The position numbers and the translations under genes are program-made. From the NCBI GenBank assembly GCA_000695325.1, contig AVPN01000016.1:59078-123077 (forward strand): 64,000 nt of DNA, in the 5' to 3' direction. Origin of the DNA: Pleurobrachia bachei. Its lineage: Eukaryota > Ctenophora > Tentaculata > Cydippida > Pleurobrachiidae. Shown here one piece after another: positions 56,029 through 64,000 of this stretch. Under the pieces are notes generated by a model. That model was given only the letters and a program-made list of their open reading frames with translations, was not told the DNA's origin and did not search any database. The first letter of the stretch is position 1. Each line of letters starts with the position of its first letter.

Positions 56029-56395
56029 ATGACCGGTGCCCAACGGGTGGAAGTCTCCTGTTTTGACAAGGTCAAACAAATGGCCATGACGGGCTTCATT
56101 CTGGGTGGCTCAGTTGGAGTTGTCCTGGGATCTTATGGCGCATTCAGGTACGGTCATTTCAATCAAAATACAGTACAGTTACATGAAAATTACAACTGTT
56201 TGAAATAAGTTAAAATATTTGGATGTAATAAGAAGAAGAAAAGGTTAGGTGTCTGCAAAGTTAACATCATATTCTCATTATTTCAGGGCGGGACTAAGGG
56301 GAAGGAAGTTGATTGACGAACTAGGTCGAACTATGTTGTCCTCAGGAGGAACCTTTGGAACTTTTATGGCCGTCGCAGGCGCTTTCAGATGCTGA
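56029..56395 (+). CDS. ROMO1: Reactive oxygen species modulator 1 (Mgr2/Romo1 family)
   Basis: Exons 56029-56147 and 56287-56395, 75 residues (vertebrate ROMO1 is 79). SCFDKVKQMAMTGFILGGSV, GLRGRKLIDELGRTMLSSGG and GTFMAVAGAFRC match the family along its length, including both conserved terminal Cys. The two glycine-rich membrane segments place it in the mitochondrial inner membrane, where family members line the TIM23 translocase and influence ROS and cristae. The ATG follows AAAGTAG|GT, an acceptor-like site, and is 130 bp from the stop of the previous gene. Confidence 0.93.
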
Positions 56396-56672
56396 GAAAA
56401 ATGGACTTTCTTGTGTTTAACTTTTGTACGATTCTCTCACTTTTTGATATAACTTATTGAAAACATTACACATGTTTTACAGTTTTTATGAGTTTCAATG
56501 AGCTGTCTCCCCATGGCCCATATACGTATAATAATTAGTAGGTAACTAAACCTCTCTCCCCTGACCTTCTATCTAGCAACCTCTAATACTCACAATAACA
56601 AACATATTATTATCTATCGCAGGAAAGTAACCCAAACAATATTCTCTAGTATTCTCTAGCATCAGTATCATC

Positions 56673-57768
56673 ATGGTGAGACTAAGCACCGAACACCACA
56701 TGTTCATCCAAACCATGGCGGCAAGGAGAATCGTTACCTCAAAAGAGGCCCGGGAACTGTTCACAAAATGCACCGAAGCTGCTGGTAATTGAATTTCACA
56801 TTTCACTTTTTCTGGTGGGTAGGAATTTTTGTTTAATTTGATATTAACCCCTCCCCCTCGTCTCCCCTTCAGCTCGACGGTACGATGTGGACAAGGAGTT
56901 ACGTGATCAAGTAACATTCATGAACACTTCCCTCTCCAAACTGTTCCTGGAGATACGGGTGGGCCTCTGTGAGGTTACTGGCAAAGAGTTCTACTGCTTT
57001 GTAAACACTCAAGAGGATGAGAATTCGAAACTGTGTACAAACTACACCGCCCTTGATTTCGCGTTCTTCCGTGAGTAACATATCGGGGTTCTGATAAATC
57101 GGGGTTTCGGTAAATAGGTGCCAAATAAGTCATCCTCATTAGTCACTCTATAGCTGTCGGTCCACGAGAGTAATCAATTTTCTGTGTTACTTTACGTCGT
57201 TACACTCATACTTTTAAATCAACTGATTGATTATTATTTGTCTCCAGGCCGTATCATTGAGCAGATGGTGGTTTCTGCAGATGGATCTTTGAAGAGCACA
57301 GATTGTCTCACGCTCTGTAACAACCTGGCGGAGGGTAAGAAAATGACTTATCAGCATGCCAAAGATCTTCTACGGGGATGGGTTTCAGAAAGGTGAGATG
57401 TGAACTAGAACTGTATTAACCTAATTATGACTCCTGAAACTGTACTAATGTAATCCAGGGAATAGCCTTATTGTTATTACCCTTCTCACCGTCTCTCTCC
57501 ACTCTCCAGATGGCTGATTGAAGATCGGAAAAACAACTCTTTCCAGCTAGGACCCCGTGTCACCATTGAGCTAAGCCAGTACATCCAGTCAGTATACCAT
57601 GACCATGTGACCAACTGCCAACTGTGCAAGACACTATGTGTGTACGGTAGCCGGTGTGATAGCTGTAATTGCAAGTTTCATGGCCACTGCAAGCAACGTC
57701 TCTTCAACAACAGTGGTAGTTTGAATGTAAGGTGTCCCTCCTGCAAGACCCAGTGGGATATCAAATAA
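56673..57768 (+). CDS. NSMCE1: NSMCE1 (Nse1), SMC5/6-complex RING-like subunit
   Basis: Exons 56673-56784, 56873-57070, 57248-57392 and 57510-57768, 237 residues. Two winged-helix-type halves (FIQTMAARRIVTSKEARELF; LSKLFLEIRVGLCEVTGKEF) are followed by KWLIE-like RWLIEDRKNNSFQLGPR and a C-terminal variant RING: CQLCKTLCVYGSRCDSCNCK, FHGHCKQRLF and RCPSCKTQW. This arrangement is diagnostic of Nse1, which pairs with Nse3/Nse4 in the SMC5/6 complex for recombinational repair. Shorter at the C-terminus than human NSMCE1. ATTCTCTAG lies about 13 bp 5' of the ATG. Its last exon exists in two further copies in the palindrome downstream. Confidence 0.92.
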
Positions 57769-58086
57769 GAAGGAGAGACCTACTAGAAAGAAGAAAATTG
57801 AGGAGGGAGATTGGACTGTCGTATACTGGTGGGGCTATCAGAGAATTTTACAATCTATAGGTCGATAAAAGGTGTAATGGACGGCCATTTTTACATTGTT
57901 TTATTTCAAATTTCTAAACCGTATCTCTATTTTTAATTACAATTTAATTTATCACCTACACGCTATCCAAAATACCTTGTTTTGTTATCGTTATCTTACC
58001 AACTAACAAACCAATTAATACATGTCGTGATTAATTGCCCAATTGATCATTTTGAATTTCGCAACCCTCACACTGCCTCTCTAGCA

Positions 58087-58245
58087 ATGCCACGAGGGAG
58101 AAACAAGAAGAAGAGGAACATTGTTAAGTCAGGAGGAAGAGATGAGAATGGGAGAGCACTGATCATGAAATATGATGATGATACCGGTGCTCTGATCGGC
58201 TGCAAATATAAAAACAAGAGGCTGAGGGATTATTATGGAAGATAG
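58087..58245 (+). pseudogene. Truncated 5' copy of the C2H2 zinc-finger gene
   Basis: MPRGRNKKKRNIVKSGGRDE to KYKNKRLRDYYGR then stop, 52 residues, matching the start of the gene at 60782. It ends where the hairpin-rich sequence begins, so an insertion or deletion removed the zinc fingers. CTCTCTAG|CA sits just before the ATG. Confidence 0.75.
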
Positions 58246-58496
58246 TATCACGCGACAGCGTGATACTCTGTGAATAGATACACTGAGGGCGTAGCTGGAG
58301 TGTATCTAGTAGCTCGTGAGCCTGCAGGGCGAACGGAGTTCATTATTCTAAAAACACGACCGCAGGGAGTGTTTTCAGATTACTTCTGACACGACCGTAG
58401 GGAGTGTTAGAGGTTTACTTAGTACACGACCGAAGGGAGTGTGCTAAGTTTACGAACTCACAAGCAAAAAGAGTACCACGCTGTAAGTGGTACTCT
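58245..58496. repeat. Array of short inverted repeats (hairpins)
   Basis: Successive stem-loops: GTATCACGC/GCGTGATAC (58245-58266), TAGATACACT/AGTGTATCTA (58275-58308), AAAACAC/GTGTTTT (58351-58375), ACAC/GTGT (58389-58407), AGTACAC/GTGTGCT (58422-58445) and AGAGTACCAC/GTGGTACTCT (58470-58496). Three share a loop of the form GACCG(C/T/A)AGGGA. No coding capacity. It looks like a foldback-rich dispersed repeat or the end of a mobile element. Confidence 0.8.
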
Positions 58497-58697
58497 TGCA
58501 TTGTATCACGAGCCAAAAGACAAACAACAACTTCTGGTACAACAACAGAAAAAATAGAGATAACGATCAAAATATGCATTGTGTATCCAGTGAGAGAGAG
58601 AGAGAGATAAGAGTGTATCTAGCAAAAGATGCAGTGTTACTAGTGATAAGTGAAAGTAAAAGTAAGATAACGCGTGACGCGAGAGAGATGCAGTCTG

Positions 58698-58995
58698 TAC
58701 AGCCTTTCATTCTGCAGCGAACATAGGATGCATTATCTACCCTCTCTAAAGTACTGTTGTTGGAGGCAGTTGTGTTGCAAGCCTTTCTCTTTCCATTATC
58801 CTTGTCTTCATCGCTGCTATCACTTAGATCAGTGTCGCTACTGTCACTACTGTCACAATAATCCCTCTTGTTTTTATATTTCCAGCCAATAAGAGCACCA
58901 GTATCATCATCATATTTCATTATCAGTGCTCTCCCATTCTCATCCCTTCCTCCTGACTTGACAATGTTCCTCTTCTTCTTCTTCCCTCGTGGCAT
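58698..58995 (-). pseudogene. C2H2 gene 5' fragment, inverted
   Basis: Mirror copy of the start of the zinc-finger gene (MPRGKKKKRNIVKSGG to RCRMKGCT). The arm ends at that point and the frame runs into unrelated sequence without zinc fingers. Confidence 0.8.
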
Positions 58996-59318
58996 TGCTA
59001 GAGAGACTGTGTAAGGGTTGTTAGTTTTCAAAATGACCAGTAATTGGGCAATTAATCACGACATGTATTAATTGGTTTGTTAATTGGTAAGATAACGGTA
59101 ACAAAACAAGGTGTTTTGGATAACGTGTAGATGATAAATTGTAATTAAAAATAGAGATACAGTTTAGAAATTTGAAATAAAACAATGTAAAAATGGCCGT
59201 CCATTACATCTTTTATCGACCTATAGCTATAGATTGTAAAATTCTCTGATAGCCCCAACAGTATACGACAGTTCAATCTCTCTCCCCACCTTTCTTCCTT
59301 CTAGTAGGTCTCTCCTTC

Positions 59319-59577
59319 CTATTTGATATCCCACTGGGTCTTGCAGGATGGACACCTCACGTTCAAACTACCACTGTTGTTGAACAGGCGTTGTTTGCAG
59401 TGTCCATGGAATTTGCAGTTACAGCTATCGCACCTACTTCCATACACACATAGCGTCTTGCACAGTTGGCAGTTGGTCACATGGTCATGGTAAACTGACT
59501 GGATGTACTGGCTTAGCTCAATGGTGACACGGGGTCCTAGCTGGAAAGAGTTGTTCTTCCTGTCTTCAATCAGCCAC
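59319..59577 (-). pseudogene. NSMCE1 last-exon copy, inverted
   Basis: Encodes RWLIEDRKNNSFQ through the RING-like CPSCKTQWDIK with intact acceptor (CTCTCCAG) and stop. The first three exons are absent, so it is an isolated exon in the left palindrome arm. Confidence 0.85.
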
Positions 59578-60199
59578 CTGGAGAGTGGAGAGAAGAAGGG
59601 TGGTTAAAATTAGGATATATCATATATCTTGAACAAATAATAATAATAATAATAATATCCATACTTATATCCTGCCCATATTCTACAGGGACAGCAGAGC
59701 TTTACAGATGCTGCCACTGTAAGAAACTCAGAGCAGTTAACTAACTCTTAACCCAAATATATAGACTCAAAAAAACGGTGGAACAAATCCAAATTATCCG
59801 GCTCACATATGTGGAAAACAGATTAGGCTCATAACAGACCAAAATAGTAAATAAACTCGAAAAAGCCACAGGTTACAAAGATATATATATATATATCTTT
59901 GTAACCTGTGGCTTTTTCGAGTTTATTTACTATTTTGGTCTGTTATGAGCCTAATCTGTTTTCCACATATGTGAGCCGGATAATTTGGATTTGTTCCACC
60001 GTTTTTTTGAGTCTATATATTTGGGTTAAGAGTTAGTTAACTGCTCTGAGTTTCTTCCAGTGGCAGCATCTGTAAAGCTCTGCTGTCCCTGTAGAATATG
60101 GGCAGGATATAAGTATGGATATTATTATTATTATTATTATTTGTTCAAGATATATGATATATCCTAATTTTAACCACCCTTCTTCTCTCCACTCTCCAG

Positions 60200-60458
60200 G
60201 TGGCTGATTGAAGACAGGAAGAACAACTCTTTCCAGCTAGGACCCCGTGTCACCATTGAGCTAAGCCAGTACATCCAGTCAGTTTACCATGACCATGTGA
60301 CCAACTGCCAACTGTGCAAGACGCTATGTGTGTATGGAAGTAGGTGCGATAGCTGTAACTGCAAATTCCATGGACACTGCAAACAACGCCTGTTCAACAA
60401 CAGTGGTAGTTTGAACGTGAGGTGTCCATCCTGCAAGACCCAGTGGGATATCAAATAG
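60200..60458 (+). pseudogene. NSMCE1 last-exon copy, direct
   Basis: Mirror of 59319-59577, in the same orientation as NSMCE1 and 2.7 kb downstream. Acceptor and reading frame are intact, so it could in principle serve as an alternative terminal exon. The encoded residues appear the same as in the functional exon; base changes are mostly synonymous. Confidence 0.85.
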
Positions 60459-60781
60459 GAAGGAGAGACCTACTAGAAGGAAGAAAGGTGGGGAGAGAGA
60501 TTGAACTGTCGTATACTGTTGGGGCTATCAGAGAATTTTACAATCTATAGCTATAGGTCGATAAAAGATGTAATGGACGGCCATTTTTACATTGTTTTAT
60601 TTCAAATTTCTAAACTGTATCTCTATTTTTAATTACAATTTATCATCTACACGTTATCCAAAACACCTTGTTTTGTTACCGTTATCTTACCAATTAACAA
60701 ACCAATTAATACATGTCGTGATTAATTGCCCAATTACTGGTCATTTTGAAAACTAACAACCCTTACACAGTCTCTCTAGCA

Positions 60782-61750
60782 ATGCCACGAGGGAAGAAGA
60801 AGAAGAGGAACATTGTCAAGTCAGGAGGAAGGGATGAGAATGGGAGAGCACTGATAATGAAATATGATGATGATACTGGTGCTCTTATTGGCTGGAAATA
60901 TAAAAACAAGAGGGATTATTGTGACAGTAGTGACAGTAGCGACACTGATCTAAGTGATAGCAGCGATGAAGACAAGGATAATGGAAAGAGAAAGGCTTGC
61001 AACACAACTGCCTCCAACAACAGTACTTTAGAGAGGGTAGATAATGCATCCTATGTTCGCTGCAGAATGAAAGGCTGTACAGTATGGAAACCCTCACAAA
61101 ACGAACTAAATGAGCACATCAGGACGGAACACCCTGTACGAAAACAACAATGTGATGAGTGTGTTATGACGTTTCAATCACCTGGTGAACTTGATGCACA
61201 CAAGGCATCCCACCGTGTTGATAAACCCTTCAAATGTGGGGAGTGTGGGAGAGGGTTCAATACAAATAGCGCTTGTAAACAGCACGGGGAGATAGTACAC
61301 AGTAGGATGAAGATATTCCATAGTAATCTGAAGAATTGTAGAACCCGGCGCACCACCCAGGAGGCCCTCTACCATCACATCCGACAGGATCATCCCCTCA
61401 AGAACGATTGTCCCATGTCATTTGATCACAAATGTGTTCTCCAGAAACACCAAACCATCCACACCGACGAGAAACCCTTCCCGTGTGATCAGTGTGACAT
61501 GAGGTTTAAACACTTTTGAACGCGAGACCAGCATAAGAAACTTCATACCACCAAGTTCCCCGAGCATCAATGTGATATTTGTGGGGCGAGGTTCACCCGG
61601 AGATCTGGAGTGGTGCATCATAAGAGGAGACACACGGGTGAAAAACCATTTCCGTGTACATTTTGTGAGGAGTTGTTAGCCTTTGCTGGTGATAGATCTA
61701 AACATGAGCTAACCTACCCCCACCGTAAAGACTTTGTTAACGTATGTTAA
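60782..61750 (+). CDS. C2H2 zinc-finger protein with an internal stop
   Basis: ATG 60782 (MPRGKKKKRNIVKSGGRDEN). A short acidic SDSSDTDLSDSSDEDKD stretch is followed by C2H2 fingers: CRMKGCT...HIRTEH, CDECVMTFQSPGELDAHKAS, CGECGRGFNTNSACKQHGEI, a degenerate CRTRRTTQEALYHHIRQDH, CPMSFDHKCVLQKHQTIH and CDQCDMRFKHF. TGA at 61517-61519 ends translation at about 245 residues. The same frame then continues with two more fingers (CDICGARFTRRSGVVHHKRR; TGEKPFPCTFC) to TAA at 61748-61750. Either the last fingers are being lost or TGA is read through. Likely nuclear DNA-binding. CTCTCTAG|CA lies just before the ATG. Confidence 0.82.
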
Positions 61751-62242
61751 CCTGTGTGGAGTAAGGGTGGAGTTAGGGTTAACCTGTGAAGGGGAGGGTT
61801 AACTGTTTTAACAATTTATTGAAACTTTATTATATAATCAATGATTTTATTAATCGGGCGCCGGATTTTTCAAAGGATAGGACTTTCAATCAATTTTGTA
61901 CTTTTTAAATGCATATTTTAATCAATTTATTTTATAGATTTATTTTATACGAAAGCTAATCAATAATCAAAGAACTGTATAATGCTCATTTTTTCTGATT
62001 TTCTAAACTTTAACCTCATTTTTAACTTTTTAACAACTTATTTCTCTGTGTCTACCGTCCTAACAACCCTCTGCCAATCCCCTGTATATCCCGTACATTA
62101 CATTGGTAATGAAATTACCCCACCACGCGAGCGCCCCAGTGGGCACGAGCACGTAGGGGTAATAATATCGCTTGTACAGCGGGAAAAAATTCCTGTGTCC
62201 AAATTTTTTGAACATACCGAGGAAATTGTCTGAGCTACCATT
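61751..62242. other. AT-rich intergenic
   Basis: About 490 bp of AT-rich sequence with no gene. An 8-bp inverted repeat ATTACCCC/GGGGTAAT (62114-62163) with a GC-rich loop is the only structure noted. Confidence 0.6.
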
Positions 62243-62640
62243 ACATACCCGAAATTTTCAATATTTTGGCCATTAACACTGTTTTTGTTTTTGGAAAACC
62301 ATGAAGATGCTGGAATTTGGTTACAAAAAGCTTCAGGAATGTGTAAAATGCTATTCCAAAGGTATTAGAGGTGGTTTCATTCATAACTAAGCTATAGTCT
62401 AGTCAGAAAAAATTCCTAAAGATTGGAATTTTATGACCATATATGGTAGTACGTGTTACACCGTTGTTGTTAAACATGTGCGTATGTGTAGTCAGACCGT
62501 TACTTTCTGTAAAATGCAGGGCCTGGTTACTTTACAAACTAGTGCCATACGTTTTAGATTGATTTTAGACCAGTTTTCGATAACTTTTTATGAGAAGGTC
62601 TTGAAAACTGCCATTTTTCGGCAAGCGGTATTGTCACCCC
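62243..62640. repeat. Direct repeat R, copy 1
   Basis: About 400 bp (from CATACCCGAAATTTTCAATA-like sequence to GGCAAGCGGTA) repeated at 63526-64000. The copies differ at several positions. Between them lies the ORF1-like fragment. Confidence 0.85.
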
Positions 62641-63370
62641 TATATGCAATATTAGGGGTGACTTCGTAACCAATAGTTGAGAGGGGTTAAGATCCGGTGA
62701 CAAATATATGGTAGAGTCTTTTTTGGAGTCTTTGAGCTGCCGTGCTTTCTCAAGAGATACCAAGAACGGCCTAAGACAATTCTCGTTTCTCTCACCGATA
62801 CGTTTCATGTTAGCAACTTTCGGTTTTTCCTTCAGTTCATCAAATAGTTCATCCAGATTGGTTCTATCAGCATTCTCAGTTGTTTCATTTTCTGGAAGCC
62901 CAAATATTACCAGGTTCTTTTCTCGACTTGCCTGGGGTACTACTGCAGTAGCATGAGGAGGCTTAGGAGTTGCTGGCTTAGGAGGAGTTGGTAGCTTTTT
63001 AGCCACAGGGGAGGCTGCAGCATAGTTTTGAGCCATGACTGTCGAGTAGGCTTTCACCTTCTGGACTGACGTTTCCACAGAGCTTAGTTGTTTCTTCTGG
63101 GTATTGATGACCGTTTGCTGCAGTTCAATGTTGCTTGACTGCCCATTAAAACCCGATTCCTTTTGGTGTCTGAGTGTTAGCTCACTTTGAGCAGAAGCTT
63201 TGTGTACAATGCTAAATTTATTTATGAATGTTTATGAATGTTTATGAATGACTAATACTCGATTTCGTTCAAGCTCCTCTTTGCACGTAGAGAGTTGCTT
63301 CTCGAGTTTCTCTACAGTTATTACGGTATTCAATCTTTTTAACTGATCATCATCACCAAGATCAGTATGC
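62641..63370 (-). mobile_element. Transposon ORF1-like fragment (LINE-type), degraded
   Basis: Minus-strand coding remnant. A coiled-coil stretch (EKLEKQLSTCKEELERNR) lies near 63260-63360, and an RRM-like block REKNLVIFGLPENE, NLDELFDELK, VANMKRIGERNE, RPFLVSLE and YLSPDLNPSQ at about 62700-62930, typical of ORF1-type proteins of non-LTR retrotransposons. No reverse transcriptase is present in the window. The flanking direct repeats leave other retroelement classes possible. It is fragmentary and looks inactive. Confidence 0.55.
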
Positions 63371-63479
63371 TTATAGCCTTACTTTTAGAATGGAGAGAGA
63401 AGTTTTAACAGCGTTGGTGTGTGCGCCGTTAAAATCAAAATTTTAATTTTAATTTTAACTTCGGTGTGTGCTGACCCTT

Positions 63480-64000
63480 ACACTGTTTTTGGAAAACCAT
63501 GAAGATGCTGGAATTTGGTTACACATACCCGAATTTTTCGATATTTTGGCCATTAACACTGTTTTTGCTTTTTGAAAACCATGAAGATGCTGGAATTTGG
63601 TTACAAAAAACTTGAGGAATTTGTAAAATGCTATTCCAAAGGTATAAGAGGTGGTTTCATTCATAACTAAGCTATAGTCTAGTCAGAAAAAATTCCTAAA
63701 GATCGGAATTTTATGACCGCAAAAACAAAACAATAAATCAATTCAATCCTCGGGACGTTGCATCATGAAGTTCCTCTTCTGAGGTTCCTTTATGACCATA
63801 TATGGTAGTACGTGTTACACCCTTGTTGTTAAACATGTGCGTATGTGTAGTCAGACCGTTACTTTCTGTAAAATGCAGGTCCTGGTTACTATACAAACTA
63901 GTGCCACACGTTTTAGATTGGTTTTAGACCAGTTTCGATAACTTTTTATGAGAAGGTCTTGAAAATTGCCATTTTTCGGCAAATTTTTCGGCAAGCGGTA
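63480..64000. repeat. Direct repeat R, copy 2 (with an extra start copy)
   Basis: The main copy begins at about 63526 and runs past the window end; it carries a 70-80-bp insertion near 63715-63795. A partial extra copy of the start (TTTTTGGAAAACCATGAAGA) precedes it at about 63487. Confidence 0.8.

Larger units (their letters stand above)
58695..61082. repeat. Perfect 2.39-kb palindrome
   Basis: Each arm is about 1,194 bp, centred at 59888/59889 in an AT dinucleotide run with no spacer. The points I compared across the arms match exactly. Each arm carries an NSMCE1 terminal-exon copy and the first about 100 codons of the C2H2 gene. The left arm ends within CTGTAC next to hairpin-array flank, and the right arm continues into the zinc-finger gene. 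Confidence 0.95.

Noticed and set aside
62554-63078. Host gene on the minus strand in the AT-rich 3' end of the window
   Set aside because: The conserved block is the retroelement ORF1-type RRM pattern, and it lies between direct repeats, so it is called a transposon fragment.
1-64000. tRNA, rRNA and snRNA genes
   Set aside because: Looked for cloverleaf B-box words and conserved rRNA or snRNA words; nothing convincing was found by eye. A dedicated covariance search could still reveal one.

Overview
The window reads as nuclear DNA of an animal. Genes are split by many short GT-AG introns. Recognisable metazoan or eukaryotic families are present: a matrix metalloproteinase, a BPI/LBP protein, TCP11, NUP153, ROMO1 and NSMCE1. 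GA/CT microsatellites and coding minisatellites are common. The compact layout (gaps of 0.1-0.7 kb) suits a small-genome marine invertebrate such as a sponge, cnidarian or similar early lineage. I cannot fix the phylum from sequence alone.

Layout. 0.1-3.1 kb (-): secreted metalloproteinase with CUB-like domains in place of hemopexin. 3.6-7.7 kb (+): 13-exon BPI/LBP protein, with an intronic minisatellite that repeats a splice acceptor. 8.4-17.9 kb (-): TCP11-family gene with a duplicated 61-nt exon. 18.2-28.7 kb (+): NUP153, whose promoter and exons 1-3, part of exon 4 and main zinc-finger/FG exon are each duplicated in tandem. 29.6-31.7 kb (-): 3' part of an unrecognised gene with duplicated terminal exons. 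32-52.6 kb (-): a tightly packed, same-strand cluster of mostly single-exon coiled-coil or low-complexity genes, several of them paralogous, duplicated or chimeric, headed by a 12-exon gene. 52.7-54.6 kb (-): unrecognised 8-exon gene. 55.2-57.8 kb (+): a helix-hairpin-helix protein, ROMO1 and NSMCE1 in close head-to-tail order. 58.1-61.8 kb: C2H2 zinc-finger gene copies and a perfect 2.39-kb palindrome. 61.8-64 kb: AT-rich DNA with a transposon ORF1-like fragment and direct repeats.

Two themes stand out. First, most genes that lie downstream of a same-strand neighbour have a pyrimidine tract ending in TAG or CAG just 5' of the ATG, with gaps of about 115-530 bp. This fits operon-like transcription resolved by spliced-leader trans-splicing, though ordinary 5'-UTR introns are possible. 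Second, about nine direct duplications of roughly 0.4-1.6 kb, plus the palindrome, fall in one 64-kb window. They change exon content in NUP153, TCP11 and the cluster genes. The 32-52 kb cluster appears to be an expanding family sharing a short G-x-[IL]-x-[IV]-x(3)-P-like strand followed by a coiled coil. I do not recognise this family and consider it the best candidate for something undescribed.
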